The notes under the pieces: model-generated | Databases searched by the model: none | The model's input: the letters and a program-made list of their open reading frames with translations, nothing else | Told to the model about the DNA's origin: nothing | In this document: piece by piece, positions 15,886 through 23,985 of the stretch | Layout: the number at the start of each line of letters is the position of its first letter | How positions within the stretch are numbered: position 1 is the stretch's first letter | Position numbers and translations under genes: made by a program | Assembly: GCA_046566145.1 (NCBI GenBank) | Contig: JBKHXF010000029.1 | Location: 49,822 to 113,821 of the forward strand | DNA length: 64,000 bases | Reading direction: 5' to 3' | Origin: JBKHXF01 sp046566145 | Lineage (GTDB): Bacteria; Actinomycetota; Nitriliruptoria; Nitriliruptorales; Nitriliruptoraceae

Positions 15886-17259
15886 TCAGTCGTCGAGCGC
15901 CTGCCCGGCCACGACCCGCCGTGCCCCCCGGGCGTCGAACAGCAGGCCGATGGCGGGCTCGGCGTGCTGGGCCATGGAGACGCGGACGGTGCCGCCGGGT
16001 TCGACGGTCCGGCTGATGCCGTGGAGGTCCATCGTCAGGGCCTCCGCGTCGGCCTGGGCCGCGGTGAGGCGGTAGCCGGACGGCGGCGGCGAGGCGAACG
16101 AGGTCGGGGCCCGGTTGTCCGCGCCGTTGAAGAACAGCGGCGCGGAGCGCTCCGCCCCCTCGCGGGCCTTGCGTCCGGGTGCGCCGTCGGTGACCGCCTT
16201 CGCGGCCTCGCCCTGCTCGCGCATGAACCGCAGCGTCGACGCCAGCACGACCATCTGGGAGGCGACGCGCCGGCTCTGGAGCCCGGCGGTCGTGAGGTCC
16301 TGTGCGCCGTTCTTCGGGTTCTGGCTCACCGCCGACTCGATGAGCACGCCCATGACGTGCCGCAGCCCGACGGCGTTGCGGCAGATCCCCTCGTCCCCGT
16401 CGCCCGCGGTCTGCGTGATCTCGGCGTCGACCGGGACGGCCACCGGGCCGACGTTCGGGCCGACCTTGTACAGGCCGTACTCGTCGGCGGTGTACCCCGC
16501 CGCCTCGGCGTCCTTCTTGACGTACTGCAGGCAGAAGGAGCGGGCCGCGTCCTGCACCGCGGTGTCCACGTTCAGGTTGCGCGGCCACAGGTAGAGGATG
16601 TCGTCGTCGTACAGGACCGGCAGGCTCGGGCCGTACTCGTGCAGGTCGAGCGCGAGGCTCGGCGCCCAGTCACGGATGACGCGTGCCATGGCCTGCGCCT
16701 CCCGCGTGCGCATGCCGAGGTGGTCGCGGTTGATGTCGATGCCGTTGGCGTTGCCGCGCGAGTTCGCGGCCCGCCCGTCGGGGTTCGCCGACGGGATCAC
16801 GAGGATGGTCTGCCGCTCGAGCTGCGCGAGCACCTTCGGGTCGGTGCCGTACGCCAGGTCCCGGATGAGCTTGAGTGCGGCCTCGCGCCCAGCGGGCTCG
16901 TTGCCGTGCTGCGACCCGACGACGAGCACGGTCGGGGTCGCCTTCGCGACCTCGCCGCGCGTGACCGGCGCGCCCAGGACGGCGAGGTGCAGCGGCCGCC
17001 CGGACGGCAGGGTGTCGAGCACCTCGAGCCGGAGTCGGTCGGAGCGCTCCGCCGCGATGGTGCCGAGGAACGCGAGCTCCTCCTCGTGGGTCGTCCAGCT
17101 CGCCCCGCCCCGGTCCTCGAAGCCCGTGGTCGGCGGGTCCCCCGGCAGCAGCAGGCCGGAGCCGGCGCTGCGGGCGGCGACGGTGAACGGCAGCGACGCG
17201 GCCGCGCCGGCGGTGGCGCCGAGCTTCAGCAGGGTGCGGCGGGTGACGGGGGCGACCAC
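15886..17259 (-). CDS. Tat-exported M14-family zinc carboxypeptidase
   Basis: 457 residues from GTG 17259. The N-terminus PVTRRTLLKLGATAGAAASLPF is a twin-arginine signal, so the folded enzyme is exported. Zinc-binding marks of M14 peptidases are visible: VVGSQHGNEPAGREAALKLI (His and Glu) and, later, LALDLHEYGPSLPVLY (third ligand His). PSANPDGRAANSRGNANGIDINRDHL is the substrate-binding Asn-Arg region. It removes C-terminal residues from peptides or acts on cell-wall peptides. The last 100 residues form an extra domain ending QALDD. The assigned start has only a weak ribosome site (AAGG). Confidence 0.88.
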   Translation of the reverse strand: MVAPVTRRTLLKLGATAGAAASLPFTVAARSAGSGLLLPGDPPTTGFEDRGGASWTTHEEELAFLGTIAAERSDRLRLEVLDTLPSGRPLHLAVLGAPVTRGEVAKATPTVLVVGSQHGNEPAGREAALKLIRDLAYGTDPKVLAQLERQTILVIPSANPDGRAANSRGNANGIDINRDHLGMRTREAQAMARVIRDWAPSLALDLHEYGPSLPVLYDDDILYLWPRNLNVDTAVQDAARSFCLQYVKKDAEAAGYTADEYGLYKVGPNVGPVAVPVDAEITQTAGDGDEGICRNAVGLRHVMGVLIESAVSQNPKNGAQDLTTAGLQSRRVASQMVVLASTLRFMREQGEAAKAVTDGAPGRKAREGAERSAPLFFNGADNRAPTSFASPPPSGYRLTAAQADAEALTMDLHGISRTVEPGGTVRVSMAQHAEPAIGLLFDARGARRVVAGQALDD

Positions 17260-17338
17260 GGTGACGGACCTTCGGACGTGGGGTGGGGTCGCCGAGGTCC
17301 TTCGACGTCGAGCGGCCCGGCACCTGCCGAGGCGCGCG

Positions 17339-18085
17339 TCAACCGCGTACGCGCACGACCTTGTCGACGGCCTTGCCGAAGCGCCGTTCCCGCCGCTGGT
17401 ACTCGAGCACGCAGCGGGCCAGCTCGACCCGGTCGAAGTCGGGCCAGAGCGTCTCGACGAAGACGAGCTCCGCGTACGCGGCCTGCCACAGCAGGTAGTT
17501 GGAGATGCGCTGCTCGCCGCTGGTCCGCACCAGCAGGTCGACCGGGGGCATCTCGGGCGCGTAGAGCCGGGCCTCCAGCGCTCGCTCGTCGATCCGCTTC
17601 AGCGCCCCCGAGGCCACGTCCTCGGCGAGCTGCCGGGCGGCGTCGACGAGCTCGGTCTGTGCCCCGTAGTTGAACGCGATGTAGAGGGTGAGCCGCTCGT
17701 TGTCGGCGGTCTTCGCCTCGGTGTCCTCGATGAGCGTCACGAGCCGCTTCGGGACCGGCCGGCCCCGGCGCCCGATGAACCGCACCCTGACACCGCGCTC
17801 GTGGAGCTCGTCGGAGCGACGCACCAGCAGCGACTCGTTGAAGTTCATCAGGAAGCGGACCTCCTCGGCCGGCCGCTTCCAGTTCTCGGTGGAGAACGCG
17901 TAGACCGTGAGCGCCTCGATGCCGAGCTCCAGCGCGCCCTCGACCGTGTCGAACAGCGCCCGCTCGCCCGCCTCGTGACCCACGTTGCGCTTCAGCCCCT
18001 GGAGGTTCGCCCAGCGGCCGTTGCCGTCCATGATGACGGCGACGTGTCGAGGCATGCGCTCCGGGTCCAGCTCGTCGGCGTACAC
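17339..18085 (-). CDS. uppS: isoprenyl (undecaprenyl-type) diphosphate synthase
   Basis: Condenses isopentenyl diphosphate onto an allylic primer to make the lipid carrier for cell-wall precursors. 248 residues from GTG 18085 (GGAGGGGTC in front); a far longer open frame upstream is spurious. Cis-prenyltransferase signatures: HVAVIMDGNGRWAN with the catalytic Asp, ALTVYAFSTENWKRP, LYIAFNYGAQTELVDAAR, and the C-terminal block LLVRTSGEQRISNYLLWQ plus YAELVFVETLWPDF. Exact chain length cannot be told from sequence, since actinobacteria may carry several paralogues (Z-FPP versus C50 makers). It diverges from the zinc-ribbon beta-propeller gene. Confidence 0.95.
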   Translation of the reverse strand: MYADELDPERMPRHVAVIMDGNGRWANLQGLKRNVGHEAGERALFDTVEGALELGIEALTVYAFSTENWKRPAEEVRFLMNFNESLLVRRSDELHERGVRVRFIGRRGRPVPKRLVTLIEDTEAKTADNERLTLYIAFNYGAQTELVDAARQLAEDVASGALKRIDERALEARLYAPEMPPVDLLVRTSGEQRISNYLLWQAAYAELVFVETLWPDFDRVELARCVLEYQRRERRFGKAVDKVVRVRG

Positions 18086-18208
18086 GACCCCTCCAGGCGG
18101 GTGACCTCGCCCGAGCCGGGCGGTGACGAGGGCGGATGCGTCCGGGAGCAGCCTAGCGGCGCAGGCCCGCGCACCCCCGGGCACACTCGGGACGTCGAAG
18201 GGAGACCC

Positions 18209-19768
18209 GTGGCCCGGCGCTGCCCCGAGTGCGGCACGCCGTGGGCGCGCGGCTCGAGGTTCTGCGGCCAGTGTGGCCACGCTGCCGGCACCGCCCCCGT
18301 CGGGCTGCCCCCCGAACGGCCCCGCCGGCGGGAGCCCTCGAGCCGGCGGCCGCCGCGCGTGGCGCTCGTCGCGCTGCTCGTGCTGGCGGCGGTCGTCACG
18401 GTCGGGGTGCGGCCCGACGCCGGCGGCGGGGACGACGCGGTCGTGCTGCCCCGCGAGCTCGTCCCTCGGCAGCCGGCCGAGCGCGCGCCGGCGGCGGGCG
18501 ACGTGCCGAGCGGGCTCCAGCCGTGCCTGCAGTCGGACGCGCCGTGCTCCACCGGGTCGCTCGACACGGGCGGGCTGGTCGACGCGCGGGTCCGCGCCGA
18601 CGGCACCGTGCTCCTGCTGCGCGACCAGGGCCGCGAGGTGTCGTGGGTGTCGCGCTCCGGAGGCACGCTGCGCTCGTCGTTCACCGCCGACGTCGACCCC
18701 GTCGAGGTCCCCGCGGACTGGCTCGGCGGGGGGCACGAGGCCGACGGTGACGTGGTGGGGGCGGCGCTCGTCACCCCGGACGCGATCGCCCGGGCCGGCG
18801 ACGTGGAGGTGCCACCGCCGGCGGCCCCACCGCCGGTCCTCGTCCGCACGACCCTCGGCGGGCTCCTCGGCTTCCCGGCCGACCTGCGGGGTCGCGGCTG
18901 GCACCTCCCGGCGCCCCGCGGCGACCGGCTCGACGTGCTCGCCGTGGTCGACGACGTCGTGCTGCTCGGCCGCGGCGACGCCGAGGTGCGCGCCATCGAC
19001 GTGACCGACGGCACGACCCGGTGGGTCGCCGACCTGGACGGCCGGCTCAATGGGCCACCGCTGCGGGTCGTGGCGCTCACCACCGACGTGGTCGCGCTGC
19101 TCGGCCCCCAGCAGGTGCTCGCGCTGGACGTCGCCGACGGCATCGAGCGCTGGCGGTCGCCGACGCCGGGCGCTCGGATCGTCGCCGCCGGCGCGGCGGG
19201 CGAGCTCGTGCTCGTGCTCGACGTCCAGGTCACCCTGACCGCGACGGACCTGCGCACCGGCGAGCGTCGCTGGGCCGTCCCGGTGGCCACGTCGCTGTCC
19301 AACGCGATCGACCTCACCGGCGACGCCGGGACCGTCGTCGTGCGGCTCGACCCGTCGACCTCCCGCCTCGACCGACGCAACGTCCGGGTCCTCGGGCTCG
19401 ACCCGGCCGACGGCGACGTCCGCTGGGTGCACCTGTACGCCACCGACCTGCCGTCCTGGCCGCTGACGCTGGTCGACGGGCTGGCGCTGCAGCAGGGGAC
19501 CGACGCGCCGGGGGCCGTGTCGGCGCTCGACCTCGCCGGCGGCCGGCTCGCGTGGTCGGCGACGCCGGGCGAGGAGCGGGCGCAGCTCCTGCCGGTCGGG
19601 CGGGGCCTGGTCGCGCTCGCCGAGGAGGAGGTGGTGCGGATCGTCGTCGCGGCGACCGGACGGCGGACGGCGACCTTCTCGCTGCCCCCGGGAGCGCGGG
19701 TCGTCGCCGCCGGCGCGGGCCTGGTCATCGTCGCCGACGGGGACCGACTCGACGTGGTGGCCGTCTGA
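18209..19768 (+). CDS. zinc-ribbon, single-TM, PQQ-like beta-propeller protein
   Basis: 519 residues from GTG 18209 (AAGGGAG in front). The first 25 residues hold a zinc ribbon (CPECGTPWARGSRFCGQCG). One membrane helix follows at about residues 56-76 (VALVALLVLAAVVTVGV), and the rest is an external domain with repeated WD-like/PQQ-type blades (AIDVTDGTTRWVADLDG, ALDVADGIERWRSPTPG, TDLRTGERRWAVPV, LDPADGDVRWVHLY, ALDLAGGRLAWSATPG). About six blades fit a propeller. No quinone-protein catalytic residues are evident, so a binding or sensing role is more likely than dehydrogenase activity. It is convergent with recO. Confidence 0.8.
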   Translation: MARRCPECGTPWARGSRFCGQCGHAAGTAPVGLPPERPRRREPSSRRPPRVALVALLVLAAVVTVGVRPDAGGGDDAVVLPRELVPRQPAERAPAAGDVPSGLQPCLQSDAPCSTGSLDTGGLVDARVRADGTVLLLRDQGREVSWVSRSGGTLRSSFTADVDPVEVPADWLGGGHEADGDVVGAALVTPDAIARAGDVEVPPPAAPPPVLVRTTLGGLLGFPADLRGRGWHLPAPRGDRLDVLAVVDDVVLLGRGDAEVRAIDVTDGTTRWVADLDGRLNGPPLRVVALTTDVVALLGPQQVLALDVADGIERWRSPTPGARIVAAGAAGELVLVLDVQVTLTATDLRTGERRWAVPVATSLSNAIDLTGDAGTVVVRLDPSTSRLDRRNVRVLGLDPADGDVRWVHLYATDLPSWPLTLVDGLALQQGTDAPGAVSALDLAGGRLAWSATPGEERAQLLPVGRGLVALAEEEVVRIVVAATGRRTATFSLPPGARVVAAGAGLVIVADGDRLDVVAV

Positions 19769-19790
19769 CCGCGGCCCCGACGAGCCCCGG

Positions 19791-20519
19791 TCAGCGAGGG
19801 ACGAGGTCGTAGCTTCGCAGCCGCCGGTCGAGGTGGTGCTCGGCGAAGGCCCGCGCGTACGACGCCGCCGTGCCGCGGGTGGCGAGGTCCTCCCCGGCCT
19901 CGACGAGTGCGGCCCACCGGTCGGAGGCGAGCAGCCGCACGGCCGCCACGACGCGGTCGTCCACGGCCTTGGTGCCCGCGGGGGCGCAGTCGGCGCAGAG
20001 CATGCCGCCGTGCACGACCGACAGGAACGGGTGGGAGCCCATCGCGCGGCAGCGCGCGCACGCGTCGGTGAAGACGTGGAACCCCTGCGCGCCGGCGAGC
20101 CGCAGCAGGAACGCGTCGACGAACACGGCCGGGTAGGGCGGGGCGGCGTCGAGCGCGTCGAGACCGGCACGCAGCAGCAGGAACAGCCGGGTGTCGCGCT
20201 CGCCCTCCTGTGCGACCGCGTCCACGGCCTCGACCATCGTGGCGGCGGCAGCGGACAGGCCGAAGTCGGTCCGCACGGCGTCGTGCGCGGAGACGAGCTC
20301 GGCCTGGTTCACCACGTCGAGGTTGCGGCCCTCGTACAGCTGCAGGTCCACCAGCGAGTAGGGCTCGAGCCGACCGCCGAACCGGGACCCCGGTCGGCGC
20401 ACCCCCTTGGCGACCGCCCGGACCTTGCCCCGCCCGGTGGTCAGGAGGTTGACGATGCGGTCGGTCTCCCCGAGCTTGTGGGTGCGCAGGACGATGCCCT
20501 GCTCGCGGTAGGTGGCCAT
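19791..20519 (-). CDS. recO: DNA repair protein RecO
   Basis: Loads RecA onto SSB-coated single strands in the RecFOR pathway. 242 residues from ATG 20519. The N-terminal OB fold starts YREQGIVLRTHKLGETDRIVNLLTTGRGKVRAVAKG-like; the C-terminal domain has the zinc cluster seen in many RecO proteins (FTDACARCRAMG and GGMLCADCAP). The length is typical. In many actinobacteria recO lies next to era and uppS; here it is separated from era by about 11 kb of other genes and from uppS by the propeller gene. Confidence 0.93.
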   Translation of the reverse strand: MATYREQGIVLRTHKLGETDRIVNLLTTGRGKVRAVAKGVRRPGSRFGGRLEPYSLVDLQLYEGRNLDVVNQAELVSAHDAVRTDFGLSAAAATMVEAVDAVAQEGERDTRLFLLLRAGLDALDAAPPYPAVFVDAFLLRLAGAQGFHVFTDACARCRAMGSHPFLSVVHGGMLCADCAPAGTKAVDDRVVAAVRLLASDRWAALVEAGEDLATRGTAASYARAFAEHHLDRRLRSYDLVPR

Positions 20520-20549
20520 GCCCCGAGTGTGCCGGACCGGACGGGCCCC

Positions 20550-21368
20550 CTACAGCAGCGGCCACGGGGTCGAGCGTGGGCCCGCCGGCGCGGGGAAACG
20601 CTCGAGCCCGGCGACCTCCTCGCACCGCTCGCGCAGCCGAGTCACCTCGACGTCGTCGAGCAGGTCGCGCAGGGCGTCGGTCGCCGGGTCGCGCCCGGCC
20701 AGCAGGTCGGCGAGGCGGGCCACCGGGGAGCGGAGCTCCTCGGGGACCGGTTCGCCGGCGAAGTGCCACGCGACGGTGCGCAGGTGCGGCTCCGGGTGGA
20801 AGCACACCCCGTGGTCGACGAGCCGCACCCGGTCGCCCTCGAGCAGGACGTGCCCGCCCTTGCGGTCCGCGTTGTCGAGCACCAGGTCGAGCACGACCAT
20901 GGCCCGCAGCTGTGCCACGACCGCGTCGTCCCCGCGCTCCAGCAGCGTGAAGTAGTGCGCCTGCGGGTCGTGCGGGACGAACCGCTGCAGCGCCCCCGGA
21001 CCGTGCGGGACGTCGTCCCCACGGACGACCGTGAGCGGGACGAGCCCCGTGCCCAGCAGCCGGTCGACCTCGTACGCGGCGACCTCGCGACGGTGCAGGG
21101 TCCCGTCGGGGAAGTCCCACAGGGGCGCCTCACCGAGCCGGGGCTTCCACACCCCGAACCCGTCGGCGGGGAGGTCGGCGATCGCGAGCCCACCCGCGTC
21201 GTCGACGGGCAGCTCCGGCCACACCCCACCCGGAGCGCGCAGCCGCACGAGCAGGGTCGCGTTCGACGCGTCCGCGAACCGACCGACGACCTCCAGCTCG
21301 GCCGTCTCGAGGTGCGCGCGCCGGTCCTCCTCGCTCACGCCGGGGGTCGGGCTCACGTCGGGGCTCAC
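20550..21368 (-). CDS. SCO1664-family protein (phosphatidylinositol kinase-like fold)
   Basis: 272 residues from the GTG at 21368 that overlaps the DUF3090 stop (GTGA), chosen for that coupling. It has the actinobacterial SCO1664 layout: an N-terminal ELEVVGRFADASNATLLVRL with VWKPRLGEAPLWDFPDGTL, followed by ALQRFVPHDPQAHYFTLLE. A kinase-like core comes next, LDLVLDNADRKGGHVLLEGDRVRLVDHGVCFHPE, where DNADRKGGH and VDHG recall the HxxxxN/D motifs of PI3/PI4-kinase-like enzymes. Substrate unknown. It is the third gene of a conserved actinobacterial trio with the phosphatase and DUF3090 genes. Confidence 0.85.
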   Translation of the reverse strand: MSPDVSPTPGVSEEDRRAHLETAELEVVGRFADASNATLLVRLRAPGGVWPELPVDDAGGLAIADLPADGFGVWKPRLGEAPLWDFPDGTLHRREVAAYEVDRLLGTGLVPLTVVRGDDVPHGPGALQRFVPHDPQAHYFTLLERGDDAVVAQLRAMVVLDLVLDNADRKGGHVLLEGDRVRLVDHGVCFHPEPHLRTVAWHFAGEPVPEELRSPVARLADLLAGRDPATDALRDLLDDVEVTRLRERCEEVAGLERFPAPAGPRSTPWPLL

Positions 21369-21880
21369 GTCCGGGAGAGCCGCCCGTGCCCGTTGGTGGC
21401 CGGGCAGACGTGGCTGCCGTCGAGCTCCTTCGGGCGACCGCAGAGCTCGCAGATCGGCCTGCCCTGCCCGACGATCTCGAGCGCGTGCGCGGCGAGCCGG
21501 CGCACCTGGTCCTGGTCGGGCCAGACGCGGACCTCCCACGGGTCGCGCTCGTCGCCGGGGGGCTGGAGCTCGGCCAGCTCGAGCAGGATCCGACCACCCT
21601 CGGGGGTCGCACCGATGGAGATCTCCCCCACCCGCCAGCGGGGCTCGATCGGCTCGCGCAGCTCCATGGCCGCGCGGTCCCAGTCGGTCGCCGGCGCGTC
21701 GTCGAGCCGGGCGAGGAGCTGGGTGAGCAGCTCCCCAAGGCCCGCCACCTGCGTCTTCTCGACGGTCAGGGTGACGAGCTGGTCGTCGTCCTGCGCCTGG
21801 AGGTGGAACGTGCGGTCGCCGGGCACGCCGACGAACCCCACGGTGACGTGGAACGGGGTGGTGAGCTCGGCCTCGATCAC
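21365..21880 (-). CDS. DUF3090-family protein
   Basis: 171 residues from GTG 21880, which overlaps the stop of the phosphatase gene (GTGA). The conserved block near the C-terminus, PICELCGRPKELDGSHVCP followed by NGHG, is diagnostic of DUF3090 and holds a possible CxxC...C metal site. The N-terminal half is beta-rich (FHVTVGFVGVPGDRTFHLQAQDDDQLVTLTVEK-like). Function not known; it is nearly always found between the MSMEG_4193 phosphatase-like and SCO1664 genes in actinobacteria, as here. Confidence 0.9.
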   Translation of the reverse strand: MIEAELTTPFHVTVGFVGVPGDRTFHLQAQDDDQLVTLTVEKTQVAGLGELLTQLLARLDDAPATDWDRAAMELREPIEPRWRVGEISIGATPEGGRILLELAELQPPGDERDPWEVRVWPDQDQVRRLAAHALEIVGQGRPICELCGRPKELDGSHVCPATNGHGRLSRT

Positions 21881-22560
21881 GTGCGGCGCTGCTTTCTCGG
21901 GGTGCGTGGGTCGGGCGACCCGCCGGTCGGATTCGTGCCGGACGCCCCGCCCGGCCGGGTCCAGGTGAGCGGCCCGGTGTCGTTGAGCCGGGCGAGCATC
22001 GGGGGTCCGTCGGTCGGGAGGTGGAGGACCGACACGCTCGCCGGGGCGATGTGGATGCGCTGGAACGTGTCGAGCGGCATCCCGAGGTAGTGGGCCACCA
22101 CGGCCTTGAGGACGTCGGCGTGGCTGACCACGGCGATCGTGTCGTCGGGGTGCTCGGCGGCGAGGGCCTCGATCGTGTCGACGGCCGCCGCCTGGGCCCC
22201 GCGGATGGTGCCGCCACCGGGGAAGGAGACGCGCGACGGCGTGGTCTGGATGACCCGCCAGTACGCGAGCTTCCGCAGGGACGCGAGGGTCCGGTCGGTC
22301 CAGTCGCCGTAGTCGACCTCACCGAGCCCCCGACGGGTGCGCACCTTCAGCCCGTGCGGCCGGGCGACGATGCGGGCCGTCTCCTGCGTGCGGACGATCG
22401 GGGACGCGTACACGGCGACCAGCGGCGCCTCGGCGAGGCGCTCGGCCGTGGCCTCGGCCTGACCGACGCCGCGCTCGTCGAGGGAGGCGTCCGTCCACCC
22501 CCCGAGCCGCTTCCCGGTCGCCGCCGTCGTGGCGTGGCGGACCAGCACGACGGTGGTCAC
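21877..22560 (-). CDS. MSMEG_4193-type histidine phosphatase/phosphomutase family protein
   Basis: 227 residues from GTG 22560, preferred over ATG 22578 because GAGGAG sits six bases in front of the GTG while the ATG has no ribosome site. It is a histidine-phosphatase superfamily member: TTVVLVRHATTAATGKRLGGW carries the RHx catalytic histidine, the second His is in DTIAVVSHADVLKAVV, and AVYASPIVRTQETA is the usual phosphate-pocket segment. It is first gene of the phosphatase-DUF3090-SCO1664 operon, linked by two GTGA overlaps. The substrate is unknown. Confidence 0.88.
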   Translation of the reverse strand: MTTVVLVRHATTAATGKRLGGWTDASLDERGVGQAEATAERLAEAPLVAVYASPIVRTQETARIVARPHGLKVRTRRGLGEVDYGDWTDRTLASLRKLAYWRVIQTTPSRVSFPGGGTIRGAQAAAVDTIEALAAEHPDDTIAVVSHADVLKAVVAHYLGMPLDTFQRIHIAPASVSVLHLPTDGPPMLARLNDTGPLTWTRPGGASGTNPTGGSPDPRTPRKQRRT

Positions 22561-22624
22561 GGGCGGCTCCTCGTCCATCGGGGTCGACGGGGGCGCACGC
22601 TACCGCCGGCGCGGGACCGCGTGA

Positions 22625-23356
22625 TCAGTCGAGCTCGCGAGGCGCCAGGATGCAGAACTCGTTGCCCGCGGGGTCGGCGAGCACGGCCCAGGGCACGTCG
22701 CCCTGGCCGATGTCCGCGGGGGTGGCCCCGAGGTCCAGGGCGCGTCGCACCTCGGGCCCGAGGTCGTCGCCGCTGCGGACGAGGTCGGGGTGGACCCGGT
22801 TCTTGCCCCGCTTCTCGGCCCGGACGTCGACGAACGCGAGGTCGTCCCGCTTGCCGGTCGGGTCCCGCAGGACCACCAGGTCGACGTCGCGGTCGTCCTC
22901 GTCCCAGCCGAGCAGGTCCCCCCAGAACCGGGCGGCCCGGTCGGCGCTCGGCACGTCGAGCACGACCGCGTCGATCCAGACGTCGCGCTCCCCGCGTCCG
23001 GGCAGCGCCGGCGGCTGGCGGTCACCGAGGACGCAGAACTCGTTGCCCTCGGGGTCCGCGAGGACCACCCACGGGACGTCCTCCCCCTGGCCGACGTCCA
23101 CGTGGACCGCACCGAGCTCGAGCGCGCGGGTGACGGTGGCCGCCTGGTCGCGGCTCGCGAGGTCGAGGTGGACACGGTTCCTGCCGCGCTTCGGGCTGTC
23201 GATGCCGTCGGGGTACAGCAGGATCCCGGTCCCGGTGCCGGGTGGTGGGACCAGCGCGCCCTCGAACAGCTCGTCGTAGCCCAGCAGCGGCTTCCAGAAC
23301 GCCACCTGCCGCGCCACGTCCAGCGTGTCGATCGTGAGCCAGCCCAGCCGCAGCAA
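22625..23356 (-). CDS. double VOC/glyoxalase-fold protein
   Basis: 243 residues from an unusual TTG start at 23356, selected because GGAGGAG lies right in front and the glyoxalase homology begins immediately (LRLGWLTIDTLDVARQVAFW). Two VOC domains occur in tandem: residues 1-115 and 125-243, each ending with the same signature (VPWVVLADPEGNEFCVLG and VPWAVLADPAGNEFCILA) and each containing RNRVHLDLAS or KNRVHPDLVR. VOC proteins bind a metal and act as lyases, dioxygenases or resistance proteins; which one is not evident. It could also be a simple drug-binding protein. Confidence 0.85.
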   Translation of the reverse strand: MLRLGWLTIDTLDVARQVAFWKPLLGYDELFEGALVPPPGTGTGILLYPDGIDSPKRGRNRVHLDLASRDQAATVTRALELGAVHVDVGQGEDVPWVVLADPEGNEFCVLGDRQPPALPGRGERDVWIDAVVLDVPSADRAARFWGDLLGWDEDDRDVDLVVLRDPTGKRDDLAFVDVRAEKRGKNRVHPDLVRSGDDLGPEVRRALDLGATPADIGQGDVPWAVLADPAGNEFCILAPRELD

Positions 23357-23424
23357 CGTCCGCTCCTCCCGCGCTCGCCGCCCGTCGCGGCCCTCGCGGC
23401 GCGGGGCCGACCCCGACCGCCGGC

Positions 23425-23910
23425 TCACGCTACCCCGGCGAGCACCCCGGCCGCGGCCTCTCGCTCGTCGAGCAGGACGACCTCGCTGGCGACCCGGTGG
23501 AGGCGCCACGAGACGTGCCCGGCCAGCCCGACGACGACCACGCGGCGGCCCTGCGCACGCAGGCGGGCCACCGCCAGCGCGAACCCGCCGTCCCCCGTCC
23601 CCACCACCACGGTGCCGACGCCGGTGCGCTCCACGTCGCGCATCCGTCGCTGCAGCTCGGTGTCCGCACGGTCCGGACCGGCGGCGCCGGGGAACAGCTG
23701 GAGCCACGCCAGCGCGGGGTGGACGAGCCGCGCCACGAGGCGCCGGTCCCCGCAGCCGAACCCGGCGATCCGGGTCCCGTGGCGGAGGGCGACACGACGC
23801 ACCTCGGCGATGCGCCGCACCGCCGCGGCGGGGTCGGCCCCGAAGGACGGGGCGAGGAGGTTCTCGAGGTCGAGGACGACCTCGACGCGGGTGGGGTCGA
23901 GCTGCGGCAC
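23425..23910 (-). CDS. NYN-domain (PIN-like) putative ribonuclease
   Basis: 161 residues from GTG 23910 (GAGGGAG upstream). The fold reads as a NYN/PIN-like domain: VEVVLDLENLLAPSF (first acidic residues), AGPDRADTELQRRMRDVE (second), VVVGTGDGGFALAVARLRAQG (third), and a final strand VVVVGLAGHVSWRLHRVASEVVLLD. In NYN enzymes these clustered acidic residues bind Mg2+ and cut RNA. The usual SxDxDF motif is GTGDGGF here, so activity is uncertain. No partner gene is obvious. Confidence 0.7.
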   Translation of the reverse strand: MPQLDPTRVEVVLDLENLLAPSFGADPAAAVRRIAEVRRVALRHGTRIAGFGCGDRRLVARLVHPALAWLQLFPGAAGPDRADTELQRRMRDVERTGVGTVVVGTGDGGFALAVARLRAQGRRVVVVGLAGHVSWRLHRVASEVVLLDEREAAAGVLAGVA

Positions 23911-23985
23911 GATGTGGCTCCCTCGGACGGTGGAGGTCCACCATCACCCCGAGGGTGTGTCACATCTGACGCGTCGGTCGACCCG